A stretch of 64,000 nucleotides of DNA from Labrys miyagiensis (GCF_030160835.1 NZ_BSPC01000021.1:31575-95574); one strand, 5' to 3'. Counted from the stretch's first letter, positions 16,676-26,987 are shown. The notes: a model not told the origin generated them from the sequence alone. Made by a program: numbers and translations.

Positions 16676-17851
16676 ATGGACGCCATTCTCGTCGTAAACG
16701 CCGGCTCTTCCAGCCTCAAATTCCAGATCTTCCAGATCGACGGTGGCGAGCTTTCGCGTCAGCTGCGCGGCCAGATGGATGGCATCGGCACGCGGCCGCG
16801 TCTGCGGAGCAACAGGGCCGACGGCTCGGTACTGGCCGACCAGAAATACACCGTGGCGGAGGTCCCCGACCTACCGGCCGCAATTGCCGTCGTCCGTGGA
16901 TGGCTCCGACAGCTGGGTGGCTTCAAATTAAGGGCGATAGGACATCGAGTGGTGCATGGCGGCCCCGACTACAGCCGGTCGGTGCGGATAGATGCGGACG
17001 TATTTGCTCGCCTCGCGACCTATGAAGGCCTGGCGCCTCTGCATCAGCCCAACAATCTGGCGCCGATTCGGTTGGCGATGGATATCGACCCGTCCGTTCC
17101 GCAGGTCGCCTGTTTCGACACCGCATTCCACCGAGGACATCCCGTCCACGCTGACTGCTATGCGCTGCCACGTGCGTACTACGAGGAAGGCGTGCGCCGG
17201 TATGGCTTCCACGGCCTTTCCTACGAATATATCGCCGAACGCCTTCGGGACGTGGCACCCGATCTCGCGGAGGGGCGGGTCATCGTCGCGCATCTTGGCA
17301 GTGGGGCGTCGATGTGTGCGTTGAAGGGTGGGCGCAGTATTGACTGCACCATGGGGTTCACGGCCCTTGACGGCCTGCCGATGGGTACCCGGCCAGGCCA
17401 GCTCGATCCAGGCGTCGTCCTCTATCTCTTTGCCCAAAAGGGCATGAGCGCGAACGAAGTCTCTGATCTGCTCTACCGCGACTGTGGCCTCAAGGGCCTT
17501 TCAGGCGTCTCCAACGACATGCGGGATCTCCTGGCGAGCGATGAGCCGGGCGCCGCTTTCGCCATCGACCATTTCATCCATCGCTGCACGCTGCATGCCG
17601 GCATGCTGGCGGCGGCGCTTGGCGGCCTCGACGCCTTCGTCTTCACGGCGGGAGTCGGCGAGAACGCACCGGCAATCCGCGCTCGCATCGCGGACAGGCT
17701 TGGCTGGCTCGGGGCAGAGCTGGACGCAGCCGCCAATGAGGCGGGTGCAGTTTGTATATCGAGCCCCAAGAGCCGTGTTGCGCTGCTCGTTGTGCCCACT
17801 GACGAGGAGCTGATGATCGCCCGGCAAACACTTGCGCTCCTCGATGCTTAA
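16676..17851 (+). CDS. ackA: acetate kinase
   Basis: 391 residues, full length for the ASKHA-fold acetate/propionate kinases. It shows the phosphate-1 motif [14 protein letters not shown] at the start, then [69 protein letters not shown] and [11 protein letters not shown]. These cover the nucleotide, acetate and catalytic sites. It makes ATP from acetyl phosphate in the cytosol. It starts three bases after pta and is followed 69 bases later by fabI. Confidence 0.95.
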   Translation: MDAILVVNAGSSSLKFQIFQIDGGELSRQLRGQMDGIGTRPRLRSNRADGSVLADQKYTVAEVPDLPAAIAVVRGWLRQLGGFKLRAIGHRVVHGGPDYSRSVRIDADVFARLATYEGLAPLHQPNNLAPIRLAMDIDPSVPQVACFDTAFHRGHPVHADCYALPRAYYEEGVRRYGFHGLSYEYIAERLRDVAPDLAEGRVIVAHLGSGASMCALKGGRSIDCTMGFTALDGLPMGTRPGQLDPGVVLYLFAQKGMSANEVSDLLYRDCGLKGLSGVSNDMRDLLASDEPGAAFAIDHFIHRCTLHAGMLAAALGGLDAFVFTAGVGENAPAIRARIADRLGWLGAELDAAANEAGAVCISSPKSRVALLVVPTDEELMIARQTLALLDA

Positions 17852-17920
17852 CGAGCCATCAGGTCATGCCGGCACCCCTTGACCATCAACAATGCACCGG
17901 ACCTCGACAGGAAATCCGCT

Positions 17921-18706
17921 ATGCCGCTGCCCGCCGTGAAAGCCAAGCTCCTCGAAGGCCAGCGAGGCCTAGTCGTCGGCATCGCCAACGACCAGTCGAT
18001 CGCCTGGGGTTGTGCCCGAGCCTTTCGTGCCCTCGGCGCCGAACTGGCGATCACCTATCTCAACGACAAGGCAAAGCCCCATGTCGAGCCGCTGGCCCGG
18101 GAGTTAGAAGCACCGATCCTGATGCCGCTGAACGTAAGCGTGGAGGGACAGCTGGAGGCTGTGTTTGACCGGATCAGCACCGAATGGGGGGAGCTTGACT
18201 TCGTCGTGCATTCCATCGCCTCCGCGCCCAAGGATACGCTACGGGGTCGGGTGACCGACGCACCGCGCGAGGGGTTCCTTGCCACCATGGATGTTTCGTG
18301 CTGGTCGTTTATCCGCATGGCACATCTTGCCGAACCATTGATGAAGCGAGGTGGCAGCTTGTTCACCATGACCTACTATGGCTCACAGATGGTGGTGGAG
18401 AACTACAACATCATGGGCGTCGCCAAGGCGGCCCTCGAAAGCGCCGTGCGCTATCTGGCCGCTGAGCTCGGTCCCAAGGGCATCCGCGTCCATGCCATCT
18501 CGCCCGGCCCGCTCGCCACACGCGCTGCATCCGGCATCGCTGAGTTCGATGAACTGCTCGCCAAGGCCAAAGTCCGAGCGCCTTCCCGTGAACTCGTCAC
18601 CATCGACGATGTCGGCATGGCTACTGCCTTCCTTGCCCACGATGCTGCCCGGCGGATAACCGGCAGCGTCCTCTATGTCGACGGCGGCTACAACATCATC
18701 GATTGA
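17921..18706 (+). CDS. fabI: enoyl-ACP reductase (FabI-type)
   Basis: 261 residues from ATG 17921, preceded by AGGAA; a TTG at 17879 in frame is less likely. The motifs are GLVVGIANDQSIAWGCARAF (atypical SDR glycine motif of FabI), FVVHSIASAPK, MTYYGSQMVVENYNIMGVAK (catalytic Tyr-x6-Lys) and HAISPGPLATRAASGI. It reduces trans-2-enoyl-ACP with NADH. Its position next to pta and ackA suggests a dedicated second FabI rather than the housekeeping one; a similar fabI-ackA-pta neighbourhood is known from Sinorhizobium (from memory). A role in acyl-chain redox balance is an inference. Confidence 0.9.
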   Translation: MPLPAVKAKLLEGQRGLVVGIANDQSIAWGCARAFRALGAELAITYLNDKAKPHVEPLARELEAPILMPLNVSVEGQLEAVFDRISTEWGELDFVVHSIASAPKDTLRGRVTDAPREGFLATMDVSCWSFIRMAHLAEPLMKRGGSLFTMTYYGSQMVVENYNIMGVAKAALESAVRYLAAELGPKGIRVHAISPGPLATRAASGIAEFDELLAKAKVRAPSRELVTIDDVGMATAFLAHDAARRITGSVLYVDGGYNIID

Positions 18707-19115
18707 ATGCCACGATAACACGACGTCGGCCGCTGTCGCTCATCATCGACTGCTCGTCGGAGGCCGCCCAAGTTAATTCTGAATGCACGCTTTATCGAAA
18801 TTAAGCGTCGGATTTTCAATCGAAATAACGAATGCAAGTCGATTCTGCATTGTACCTTGGGACAGTACCCGGGAGTACAATATGCGGCAGCCTCAGTGGA
18901 AGTATCATACTTCGATCTTTACGCTCGCGCGAGCAGTTGCCCTCGCGAAGGAACTTTGTGGGCCGCGAAAGTGAGACGAAACGCTGACACGTTTACTTGA
19001 ATAAAAGCTCACGCGACTTCTTTGATTCGGTAGGCCACCCAAGCGGCGTCAAAAAGGCTCTGGAAGAAGACAACATACGTGCGGATATCTGTCGCAAGGA
19101 TAAGGATTCCTGGAG
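18707..19115. other. intergenic region upstream of the serine dehydratase/PFL operon
   Basis: About 410 bases without a credible gene. It holds two short direct repeats ATCGAAATWA (near 18793 and 18819) and a GTAC-rich stretch (GTACCTTGGGACAGTACC near 18853), which could be regulatory. I looked for an FNR/FixK box (TTGAT-N4-ATCAA) and did not find a good one. Confidence 0.4.
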
Positions 19116-20714
19116 ATGGCCAATACAGGGCATGAAACAGAGATATCTTCGCTCTTGCCGGACCTTCCTTCAAATGTTGACCGCCGATCTTTCCTTATGC
19201 GTAGCGCGGCGATCGGTGCCGCGGCGGTGATGACGGGGCAGGTCTGGACACCTGAGGCGCGTGCCGCGCAGGCCGCACAGGAAGCCCAGTCGCCCCTTCT
19301 CGGGACAACATTGTCTCCCGACCTCGACGCGGTGAAGAGGGCCAAGGGCCCGGTCATGACAGTGCTGGAAGAGTTCTACAAGGTTGGCCCCGGTCCCTCG
19401 AGTTCCCACACAATCGGGCCGATGCGCATCACCTACGATTTCTACCAACGGTGCACGAATCTTCCCTCGGACCAGCTTGCCCAGGCGACCGGTTTGAAGG
19501 TCCATCTTTTCGGCAGCTTGAGCGCCACCGGGAAAGGGCATGGTACGGAGCGCGCCGCGCTTGCCGGGCTCGTCGGCAAGGAACCAGCAACGGTGGATCC
19601 GGCCTTCCTCAGCGAGATGATTACGAGCCCCGACAAGACCTATCCCGTATCTCTTGGGGGCCGTACCTTCCAGTTGTCACTCAGCGACATCGTCTACGAT
19701 GCTCCCAAAGGCGATTTCCCTCATCCCAATACGATGACCTGCCGCCTGGTGGCCGGCGACAACGTTCTCTACGAGCTCGAATATTATTCAGTCGGCGGTG
19801 GCTTCATCGAGTGGAAGGGCTACGAGCCGCCACAGAAGGGGCAACCGAAATATCCCTACGCCACCATGAAAGAGCTTCGCGCTCATGCCGAGCAGAATAA
19901 TCTCTCCATCGCCGGCGTAATCATGGCAAACGAGATCGCCGTGTCCGGCAAGAGCGAGAAGGACATCAATGCCTTTCTCGACAAGATCGCCGGCGCGATG
20001 CTCGCGACGGTCAAATCCGGCCTTTCGGCTAAGGATGACGTCCTGCCGGGCCCCATCAAATTACACAGCAAGGCGGCGACCGTTTGGAAACGCGCACACG
20101 AAGTCACCTATGAAAGCGACCGCGCCATCGCGCTCGTGGCGGCGTGTGCCCTCGCCGCTTCGGAAGAAAACGCTCGAGGCCACATCGTTATTACCGCCCC
20201 GACCGGCGGCTCGGCCGGTGTCATGCCAGCAATTGTTTACGCGCTTGTCGAGAGCAAGCGCAGGATGCCGATAGAGAAGGTACGACAAGGGCTGCTTGCC
20301 GGAGCCGCGATCGGCTATTTGTGCAAGCACAATGCAACCTTGGCGGGAGCAGAAGGAGGCTGCCAATCCGAGATCGGTGTGGCCTCTGCCATGTCAGCCG
20401 CCTTCATCGCAGAAGTGATGGGCGCGTCGCCACTGGTCACGGAGAATGCGGCGGAATCGGCTCTGGAACATCATCTCGGCATGACCTGCGATCCTGTCGC
20501 CGGGTATGTCCAGGTGCCATGCATCGAGCGCTGTGCATTTGGGGCAGTCAAGGCTTGGACGGCCTTCCTGATTGCAACCAATGAGATTGCCTCGCGCCAC
20601 CGCGTCGACCTCGACACGACCATCAAGACGCTCGCCGACACCGGGCGGGATATGTCTGCAAAATACAAAGAGACGAGCGAAGGCGGTTTGGCCGCCAACC
20701 TGGTCCTTTGCTGA
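19116..20714 (+). CDS. sdaA: L-serine dehydratase ([4Fe-4S] type) with a Tat signal
   Basis: 532 residues. After a short lead, [20 protein letters not shown] is a textbook twin-arginine signal, with a possible AxA cleavage near residue 50. The rest is a single-chain iron-sulfur serine dehydratase: [20 protein letters not shown] (beta domain), [34 protein letters not shown] and [18 protein letters not shown]. Candidate cluster ligands are Cys416, Cys458 and Cys469 (spacing 42 and 11), and the protein ends in Cys532, as in the Legionella enzyme where the terminal cysteine reaches the active site. It deaminates serine to pyruvate. A Tat signal on this normally cytosolic enzyme is very unusual. 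It is the first gene of a pfl operon. Confidence 0.88.
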   Translation: MANTGHETEISSLLPDLPSNVDRRSFLMRSAAIGAAAVMTGQVWTPEARAAQAAQEAQSPLLGTTLSPDLDAVKRAKGPVMTVLEEFYKVGPGPSSSHTIGPMRITYDFYQRCTNLPSDQLAQATGLKVHLFGSLSATGKGHGTERAALAGLVGKEPATVDPAFLSEMITSPDKTYPVSLGGRTFQLSLSDIVYDAPKGDFPHPNTMTCRLVAGDNVLYELEYYSVGGGFIEWKGYEPPQKGQPKYPYATMKELRAHAEQNNLSIAGVIMANEIAVSGKSEKDINAFLDKIAGAMLATVKSGLSAKDDVLPGPIKLHSKAATVWKRAHEVTYESDRAIALVAACALAASEENARGHIVITAPTGGSAGVMPAIVYALVESKRRMPIEKVRQGLLAGAAIGYLCKHNATLAGAEGGCQSEIGVASAMSAAFIAEVMGASPLVTENAAESALEHHLGMTCDPVAGYVQVPCIERCAFGAVKAWTAFLIATNEIASRHRVDLDTTIKTLADTGRDMSAKYKETSEGGLAANLVLC

Positions 20715-20763
20715 GCAACAACCGGCACACACGGGCGTTGCGGCGTCCGACAGGGAGGTCCCG

Positions 20764-23103
20764 ATGCAAGGGGATGTCGCGTCAGCGGGCTTAACGAGCG
20801 AAAAGCCACACGATGTCGAAAGGCAACGAGCCGGCGAGGCTGCGACCGGAAGCACGACAGCTTCTGATGGTGCTGAGCGCGACCCCTGGGCGGGCTTTGC
20901 CGGGGGGCGATGGCGGAAAGTTATCGACCTGCGCGATTTCATTCAATGCAATGTCACGCCCTATCAGGGCGACGAGGCCTTTCTCACCGCACCGACTGAA
21001 CGCACAAAGGCCGTGTGGGCCAAGTTGCAGACCTATTTCAAGGAGGAGATCCGCAAGGGCGTTCTTGACGTCGACGCCAAAACGCCAGCCTCGATCACCT
21101 CGCACGAACCAGGCTACATCGACCGCGAGAACGAGGTCATCGTCGGATTGCAGACGGACGCTCCGTTCCGGCGGGCCATTATGCCGCTCGGCGGACTGCG
21201 CATGGTGGAAGCTGGGTTGAAGGCGGCCGGGTTCGCACCGGACCCTGTCGTCCACGAGATCTTCAGCAAGCACCGCAAGACCCATAATGACGGCGTGTTT
21301 GACGCCTATACGCCGGAGATCATGGCCTGCCGGCGCAGTCATATCATCACAGGCTTGCCAGACTCCTATGGCCGTGGACGAATTATCGGAGATTACAGGC
21401 GAGTCGCCCTCTACGGCACGAACAAGCTCCTCGCAGCAAAGATGGCCGAGCGGGCGCTGTTCGACGCCCGTTGGCCGACCGACGAGGTTATACGGGCGCG
21501 CGAAGAACTCTCCGAGCAAATGCGGGCGCTCGCGGACCTGGCAGCCATGGCAAAGAGCTATGGATGCGACATAAGTCGACCTGCCGCGGATGCGCGGGAG
21601 GCCGTGCAATGGACCTATCTAGGGTATCTCGGGGCCATCAAGGAAGCAAACGGCGCGGCGATGTCGATCGGGCGCATTTCGTCCTTTCTCGACATATACA
21701 TCGAGCGGGATCTTGCCGCCGGCGCCATCGACGAAAGCAGCGCTCAGGAACTGATCGATCAACTCGTCCAAAAGCTGCGTATCGTACGCTTTCTGCGCAC
21801 GCCCGAATATGATGCTCTCTTCACGGGCGACCCCTACTGGGCGACGGAGTGCGTCGGCGGTGTCGATCTCAACGGGCGGCCGCTGGTGACACGGACGAGC
21901 TTTCGTGTTCTCCACACACTGCGTAATCTCGGCCCGGCTCCCGAGCCGAACATCACCGTGCTCTGGTCCCGGCTTTTGCCTGAGCCGTTCAAGCGTTATT
22001 GCCTGCGCATCTCTGCCGACACCTCATCCATCCAGTACGAAAACGATGACCTGATGCGTCCTCACTGGGGCGACGACTACGGCATTGCCTGCTGTGTCTC
22101 GGCCATGCGGATCGGCCGGCAGATGCAATTCTTCGGCGCCCGCGTGAATCTCGCCAAGTGCCTGCTTTACGCAATCAACGGCGGAAGGGACGAGATCAGC
22201 GGAACGCAGGTTGCGCCGACGGCGCAAGCTGTCAACGACGATGTGCTCGACTTTGACGACGTTATGGCCAAGTTCGACGCGATGATGGAATGGCTGGCAC
22301 GAACCTATGTCCACGCCATGAACTGCATCCACTACATGCACGACAAGTATTACTACGAGCGACTGGAGATGGCGTTGCACGATGCCGAAATCCTGCGGAC
22401 CATGGCCTTCGGTATCGCTGGATTGTCAGTCGTCGCGGACAGCCTGTCGGCAATGAAATACGCCAAGGTGAAACCGGTGCGACGTGAGGATGGACTTATC
22501 ATCGGCTACGAGAGGATAGGCGACTTCCCCACCTACGGCAACAATGACGATCGCGTCGACACCATCGCGGCCGACCTCGTCGCAAGCTTCATGAACAAAA
22601 TCCGCAAGCATCCGAGCTATCGCAATGCTGTGCACACGCAGTCTGTACTAACCATCACCAGCAACGTGGTCTATGGTAAAAATACAGGCGATACGCCGGA
22701 CGGCCGCAAGGCGGGTGAGCCGTTCGCGCCCGGCGCCAATCCAATGCATGGGCGCGACAGCCATGGCTGGCTTGCGTCATGCCTGTCGGTCGCCAAACTG
22801 CCTTATGCCGATGCCCAGGACGGAATCAGCTACACGGTGTCCGTCGCGCCGACGGCCAGCCGGCTCGATCCGGAGCTACGCATCGCGCAGGCCGTCAAGG
22901 TGCTCGACACCTATTTCGGCCAAGGCGGCTTTCATATGAACCTGAACGTGCTCAACCGCGACATGCTCCTGGACGCCATGGAGCATCCGGACAAATATCC
23001 GCAATTGACCATCCGCGTATCTGGCTATGCGGTCAATTTCGTCCGTTTGACGCGCGAGCAGCAGATGGACGTGATCAGCCGTACCTTCCATCGCGAGACC
23101 TGA
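20764..23103 (+). CDS. pflB: pyruvate formate-lyase (formate C-acetyltransferase)
   Basis: 779 residues from ATG 20764 after GGGAGG; a longer frame from 20572 overlaps sdaA and is rejected. Both catalytic cysteines are present in [12 protein letters not shown] (Cys443/444), and the radical glycine is Gly754 in [15 protein letters not shown]. Other PFL signatures are [49 protein letters not shown] and [11 protein letters not shown]. It splits pyruvate plus CoA into acetyl-CoA and formate under anoxia and is destroyed by oxygen. The first about 45 residues are an extra Ala/Glu-rich tail not usual in enteric PflB. It is uncommon in alphaproteobacteria. Its activase follows four bases later. Confidence 0.95.
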   Translation: MQGDVASAGLTSEKPHDVERQRAGEAATGSTTASDGAERDPWAGFAGGRWRKVIDLRDFIQCNVTPYQGDEAFLTAPTERTKAVWAKLQTYFKEEIRKGVLDVDAKTPASITSHEPGYIDRENEVIVGLQTDAPFRRAIMPLGGLRMVEAGLKAAGFAPDPVVHEIFSKHRKTHNDGVFDAYTPEIMACRRSHIITGLPDSYGRGRIIGDYRRVALYGTNKLLAAKMAERALFDARWPTDEVIRAREELSEQMRALADLAAMAKSYGCDISRPAADAREAVQWTYLGYLGAIKEANGAAMSIGRISSFLDIYIERDLAAGAIDESSAQELIDQLVQKLRIVRFLRTPEYDALFTGDPYWATECVGGVDLNGRPLVTRTSFRVLHTLRNLGPAPEPNITVLWSRLLPEPFKRYCLRISADTSSIQYENDDLMRPHWGDDYGIACCVSAMRIGRQMQFFGARVNLAKCLLYAINGGRDEISGTQVAPTAQAVNDDVLDFDDVMAKFDAMMEWLARTYVHAMNCIHYMHDKYYYERLEMALHDAEILRTMAFGIAGLSVVADSLSAMKYAKVKPVRREDGLIIGYERIGDFPTYGNNDDRVDTIAADLVASFMNKIRKHPSYRNAVHTQSVLTITSNVVYGKNTGDTPDGRKAGEPFAPGANPMHGRDSHGWLASCLSVAKLPYADAQDGISYTVSVAPTASRLDPELRIAQAVKVLDTYFGQGGFHMNLNVLNRDMLLDAMEHPDKYPQLTIRVSGYAVNFVRLTREQQMDVISRTFHRET

Positions 23104-23107
23104 TGCC

Positions 23108-23929
23108 ATGGCAGATGAGGGGTGGGGCAGCAATCGACACGACTTGCGCCGGATGCAGTCGCCCGACGCGCCGGAAACGGCGGAATTCAGGGACACTCGC
23201 GGCGATTTCGGCTGGATTCACTCCTACGAGACCGGTTCGACGGTCGACGGTCCGGGAGTACGCGTCACCGTCTTCGTCAGCGGTTGCCTGCTTCGCTGCG
23301 TATATTGTCACAACCCCGATACCTGGCACCTCAAGGACGGGACCAAGGTGAGCATCCAGCGGGCGGAACATGTGCTGGCCTCCTATGCGGCACCGCTCCG
23401 CGCCATGGGTGGCGGCCTCACAATTTCGGGCGGCGAGCCTCTCGTCCAGGTTCACTTCACAAGGCGACTTTTCGCGGCGGCTAAACTGTTGGGGCTGCAC
23501 ACCGCGCTGGACACATCGGGCTTCTTGGGCGTCCGCGCCGACGACGACTATCTCAGCCAGGTGGATCTTGTCTTGCTAGACATCAAGTCATGGGATCCGG
23601 ACACCTATCAAAGGGTGACGAAGCAGGACGTCCGCCCCACACTCGAATTCGCCGAACGTCTGGCGTCAATCGGCAAGCCAGTGTGGATCCGCTTTGTCCT
23701 GGTGCCGGGCTGGACCGATGCAAGCGCCAATGTCGCGGGCATCGCCCGCTTTGTGGCGCCAATGAAGAACGTCGAGACGATAGAGGTTCTGCCGTTCCAT
23801 CAAATGGGCGCCTTCAAGTGGAAGTCGCTGGGCCTTGAATACGACCTCGACGAAACCCCCGTGCCTTCCCCTGAAATCGTCGCGCGTGTCTTGGGACAAT
23901 TCCGCGATGCCGGCTGTCGAGCAAGGTGA
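23108..23929 (+). CDS. pflA: pyruvate formate-lyase activating enzyme (radical SAM)
   Basis: 273 residues. The radical-SAM cluster motif C-x3-C-x2-C is SGCLLRCVYCHNPDTW (Cys60, Cys64, Cys67). It is followed by MGGGLTISGGEPLVQ (SAM binding), ALDTSGFLG, DLVLLDIKSWDPDTY and VWIRFVLVPGWTD, and ends with EVLPFHQMGAFKWKSLGLEY, the typical PflA tail. It installs the glycyl radical on PflB using SAM and a reduced [4Fe-4S] cluster. An N-terminal tail of about 35 residues precedes the usual start. It is tightly coupled with pflB (4-base gap) and the transporter gene (3-base gap). Confidence 0.95.
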   Translation: MADEGWGSNRHDLRRMQSPDAPETAEFRDTRGDFGWIHSYETGSTVDGPGVRVTVFVSGCLLRCVYCHNPDTWHLKDGTKVSIQRAEHVLASYAAPLRAMGGGLTISGGEPLVQVHFTRRLFAAAKLLGLHTALDTSGFLGVRADDDYLSQVDLVLLDIKSWDPDTYQRVTKQDVRPTLEFAERLASIGKPVWIRFVLVPGWTDASANVAGIARFVAPMKNVETIEVLPFHQMGAFKWKSLGLEYDLDETPVPSPEIVARVLGQFRDAGCRAR

Positions 23930-23932
23930 GCA

Positions 23933-25507
23933 ATGGCAATGTTTGATTTCGTCCGCACGGTTTTGGAATCTTCCCCGTTGCTGGCTCTCTTCATCGCCAT
24001 CGCCACCGGCTATGCCTTGGGCCAAGTCACGCTTGCCGGCGTCTCGCTCGGTGCCGGCGCGGTTCTTTTCACCGGCCTGCTGATCGGCGCAATCGCGCCC
24101 AAATCAGCCCCTCCCGGGCTCGTCGGCACGATCGGACTAGTGATGTTCGTCTATGGCGTGGGCGTCCAATATGGCCCGCAATTCTTTGCCAGCCTACGTG
24201 GCCCAGGTCTTAAATATATCGGCCTTGCGACCATCGCCGTGGTCGCGTCGCTGTTCGTTGCGATCATCGTGTCGAAACCCCTTGGTGTCTCCCTGGCCAC
24301 CGCCGCCGGACTATTCGCGGGGTCCGGCACGAGCACCCCAACCCTGCAGGCGGCGCTCGTCGCGGCGGGAAATCAGGATCCTGCGATCGGCTATTCCGTG
24401 ACCTATCCTTTCGGCGTGATTGGCCCGATCATCCTGATGACGATGATGGCGGGTATCCTGAAGCCGAAACTTGCCGCCCCGGCCAAGAATATCCGTGTCG
24501 CGGAGTTGACCCTCGGAGAGAATGCCGAAGGCCGGACGCTTCGAGAGCTATCGGGTGATATGCCGAGCGACGTGAAAATCGTTGCGATGCGCCAGAACCA
24601 TGCCAATGCGCCGCCCGATGAGCAGGCGACCATGCACGAAGGCGATGCTCTCCTGGTCGTTGGCCGTCCTTCGAGCATCAACCAGGCGAAGGCGTCGCTG
24701 GGCGAAGAGGAGGTGGGCCGCATCAGCCGCGATCGGACAAATTACGATGTCACCCGCGTCTATGTGTCGAGAGCCACCTTTGTGGGCAAAGCCATTCGCG
24801 AAATCGCGTTGCCGGACTTTACCGTTGTCATCTCCCATGTGCGGCGGGGGGATGCGGAATTGTTGGCTGTGCCAGACCTCACACTGGAATATGGCGACCG
24901 TCTCGTCTTGATGGTGCCAAGCGGCCGACAGGAGGACGTCCGGCGTCATTTCGGCGACAGCATGAAGGGCAACGCCGAGCTGTCCTTCGTCTCGATCGGC
25001 GTTGGCATTGCCCTTGGCCTTCTATTGGGAATGATCCCGATCCCGCTGCCGGGCGGTGCCAGTTTCAGCTTGGGCGTCGCGGGCGGTCCGCTTGTGATGG
25101 CCTTGATTCTGGGCCAGTTGGGACGCAGCGGTCCAATCGGCTGGCGCATTCCTGTGGTGGCGAATCTTGTGCTCAGGAATCTCGGTCTTTCGGTCTTCAT
25201 TGGCTGCGTGGCGATCGGAGCCGGGGCGCCCTTCGTCGCAACCGTCGCCTCGAACGGCGTTCATATCCTTCTCGGCGGTGCGGCAGTCCTTCTAACCCTG
25301 GTGCTCATCGTGCTGGTTGGTGGCCACCTGTTGAAAATCCCCTTCGACGACCTTCTCGGCATTTGCGCTGGCTCGACGGGAAACCCGGCCATCCTTGCGT
25401 CGGCAGGGCGGCTCGCGCCAACCGAACGGCCTGACATTGGCTATGCCATATGCTTTCCGAGCGTCACAATTGTGAAGATCATAGCCGTACAAGTACTTCT
25501 GAGCTGA
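23933..25507 (+). CDS. AAE-family transporter (AspT/YidE type)
   Basis: 524 residues. An N-terminal block of five or six membrane segments (SPLLALFIAIATGYALGQVT, GLVGTIGLVMFVYGVGVQYG) and a C-terminal block (FVSIGVGIALGLLLGMIPIP, GGPLVMALILGQLG, VFIGCVAIGAGAPFV) flank two TrkA_C/RCK_C-like soluble domains (about residues 180-345). The repeated motif GSGTSTPTLQAAL in the first half and AGSTGNPAILASA in the second are the paired GS-x-T-P/N-P signatures of the aspartate:alanine exchanger family. In lactic bacteria AspT swaps aspartate for alanine and generates proton-motive force. In this operon it may import an amino acid (perhaps serine) or export an acidic product; this is inference. Confidence 0.85.
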   Translation: MAMFDFVRTVLESSPLLALFIAIATGYALGQVTLAGVSLGAGAVLFTGLLIGAIAPKSAPPGLVGTIGLVMFVYGVGVQYGPQFFASLRGPGLKYIGLATIAVVASLFVAIIVSKPLGVSLATAAGLFAGSGTSTPTLQAALVAAGNQDPAIGYSVTYPFGVIGPIILMTMMAGILKPKLAAPAKNIRVAELTLGENAEGRTLRELSGDMPSDVKIVAMRQNHANAPPDEQATMHEGDALLVVGRPSSINQAKASLGEEEVGRISRDRTNYDVTRVYVSRATFVGKAIREIALPDFTVVISHVRRGDAELLAVPDLTLEYGDRLVLMVPSGRQEDVRRHFGDSMKGNAELSFVSIGVGIALGLLLGMIPIPLPGGASFSLGVAGGPLVMALILGQLGRSGPIGWRIPVVANLVLRNLGLSVFIGCVAIGAGAPFVATVASNGVHILLGGAAVLLTLVLIVLVGGHLLKIPFDDLLGICAGSTGNPAILASAGRLAPTERPDIGYAICFPSVTIVKIIAVQVLLS

Positions 25508-25556
25508 TGCTCGTCTGCAGGGATGCAGAGCACCAGACGCCGGAAGGGCTTGCCTG

Positions 25557-26380
25557 GGTGTTGTCAGACTAACCCCGAGTTGTCTCCGCTGGGTGCACGA
25601 AGGCCAATCCAGACCTCGGTTTAGGCCGCGACTGCCCGCCACCCGGCCAGGGCGGCCGAGCGTCGCTGCTTGTAGATTTCTCGGCTGACCAGGTGGCGCT
25701 CCAAATTAAAGTGGTTGTGGATCTGACTGTGGACGGCGACGAATTTCTGAAGCGTCTTCGTCCGACGGAATTTGAGCATCGCCGCTTCTCGTCGTCTAAA
25801 AGGCTGATGGGAATTCTCGGCCCGATTGTTCCCCCAGCGACCGACTTTTCGGCGTTTGAGGTTGCCGATCTCCCGCATGGCCGCACCATAGCAGCGCAAG
25901 CCGTCGGTGACGATGATCTCGGGGCGGCCGTAGCGCTTCATGGCTTTCTTGAGGAATTTCAAAGCGGCGGCCTTGTCCCGCGTCTTGCTCACGAAGAACT
26001 CCAACACCTCGCCTTCGTGATCGATGGCTCGCCAAAGATAGTGGAGCTCGCCGTTGACCGTCACGAGAACCTCATCGACGTGCCATCGCCAGCGGATGCA
26101 ATTTCCGGCCCTCGCCCGCCTTTTGCGGATCTCGGCCGCGAATAGCGGGCCAAAGCGGTTCCACCAAAATCTCACTGTCTCATGGCAGATGTCGATGCCA
26201 CGCTCATGCAGCAGATCCTCCACATTCCTCAATGACAAGGGGTAACGCGCGTACATCATCACAGCGAGGCGGATCACCTCCGGCGACGAATTGAAATAGC
26301 GAAACAGATTGGGTTTGGGGCGCGACATCCTCGCTCCCTACCCGACGCCGCCACCTTGGGCAATTTGCCCTGACAGAGCC
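25557..26380 (-). mobile_element. IS6-family element, type 1, complete copy
   Basis: About 824 bp. The transposase-5' end (26380) reads on the minus strand GGCTCTGTCAGGGCAAATTG; the other end (25557) begins GGTGTTGTCAGACTAA. The shared core is TGTCAG near each tip. It sits immediately after the transporter gene of the pfl operon. Confidence 0.75.
25621..26328 (-). CDS. IS6-family transposase (type 1)
   Basis: 235 residues, full length for the IS6/IS26 family. The N-terminal helix-turn-helix reads SRPKPNLFRYFNSSPEVIRL and IDICHETVRFWWNRFGPLFA. The DDE triad lies in RWHVDEVLVTVNG, IVTDGLRCYGA and NRAENSHQPFRRRE. No frameshift is seen, so the enzyme should be active. It shares about 90% of its residues with the copy at 34361 and with the fragments at 12174 and 63863. 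IS6-type elements form cointegrates and adjacent deletions, which explains much of the breakage seen here. Confidence 0.95.
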   Translation of the reverse strand: MSRPKPNLFRYFNSSPEVIRLAVMMYARYPLSLRNVEDLLHERGIDICHETVRFWWNRFGPLFAAEIRKRRARAGNCIRWRWHVDEVLVTVNGELHYLWRAIDHEGEVLEFFVSKTRDKAAALKFLKKAMKRYGRPEIIVTDGLRCYGAAMREIGNLKRRKVGRWGNNRAENSHQPFRRREAAMLKFRRTKTLQKFVAVHSQIHNHFNLERHLVSREIYKQRRSAALAGWRAVAA

Positions 26381-26472
26381 CCGCGCGTTTATTTGAGCTA
26401 TTGCCTCTCCCCAACAGACCCCCTAACCCTCGGCTAGCATGTGTCCGTAGCGGGCGACATCTGCCACGAGAC

Positions 26473-26506
26473 AAAAACCCCCAGCCTGCCGGGAAAGGCC
26501 GGGGGT
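26473..26506 (-). terminator. rho-independent terminator (minus strand)
   Basis: On the minus strand, CCCCCGGCCT (26505-26496), an eight-base loop, then AGGCTGGGGG (26487-26478): a ten-base stem with one mismatch, followed by TTTTTG. It would end transcription coming from the small gene at 26987-26778. Confidence 0.8.
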
Positions 26507-26777
26507 ACGCAACCGACTCTCCTGTGGTAGCGGCGGGCGCGAATGATCATCTGGCAGGTCAAGAGGGGAAGGTGGCATGACCCTGGCCACACACTACCTA
26601 TGGTTGAAGAAAGAAATTGACGAATTTGCCCCGCAACTAAACAAAAATAGCCAGCCCTAGGCTTGGATGGGCGCCTGCCGGTTACCAAAACCCTGGCCGT
26701 GTGGCTGGCCACCCGCGGCCTAATTGTTGTTATTCCTTCAGCCGCCGCTGTCGATACCACCACCTCTTCCGCCCTTC

Positions 26778-26987
26778 CTATGCCTCCCCTCCGGCCTTTG
26801 GTTTTTTGTGTCGGAGGCCCCAATAAAGATCCCACAGCAGTGAGGTGCGGGCCGAGGGGCACGTCCTGGCCGTGTATGGATCGCATAGCCCTATCTGGCG
26901 GGCATATCGCTCATCCTCGACAATCGCGAGCTGATAGCAAACGAAGCAAAGGCAAACTAGTGGGACGGCGATCACCAGATTTTTCAT
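26778..26987 (-). CDS. small membrane protein, hypothetical
   Basis: 69 residues from ATG 26987 (an in-frame start at 27014 is less likely). One N-terminal hydrophobic helix (NLVIAVPLVCLCFVCYQLAI) is followed by a polar tail (EDERYARQIGLCDPYTARTC, ending KKPKAGGEA). It could be a signal anchor with a periplasmic or cytoplasmic tail carrying two cysteines. I recognise no family. The terminator at 26473-26506 lies about 270 bases downstream on the same strand. Confidence 0.4.
   Translation of the reverse strand: MKNLVIAVPLVCLCFVCYQLAIVEDERYARQIGLCDPYTARTCPSARTSLLWDLYWGLRHKKPKAGGEA

Noticed and set aside
18783-18974. Possible 63-residue gene
   Set aside because: No ribosome-binding site, no motif, biased composition; more likely leader sequence of the downstream operon.
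18707-19115. FNR/FixK box before the serine dehydratase/PFL operon
   Set aside because: No TTGAT-N4-ATCAA or close variant was found by eye on either strand.
20572-20763. Longer N-terminus for pyruvate formate-lyase
   Set aside because: It overlaps the end of sdaA, is Arg/Pro-rich, and the ATG at 20764 has a GGGAGG site at proper distance.
25507-25545. Terminator after the transporter gene
   Set aside because: A TCTGCA-GGGA-TGCAGA stem exists, but it is short, bulged further out and not followed by T residues.
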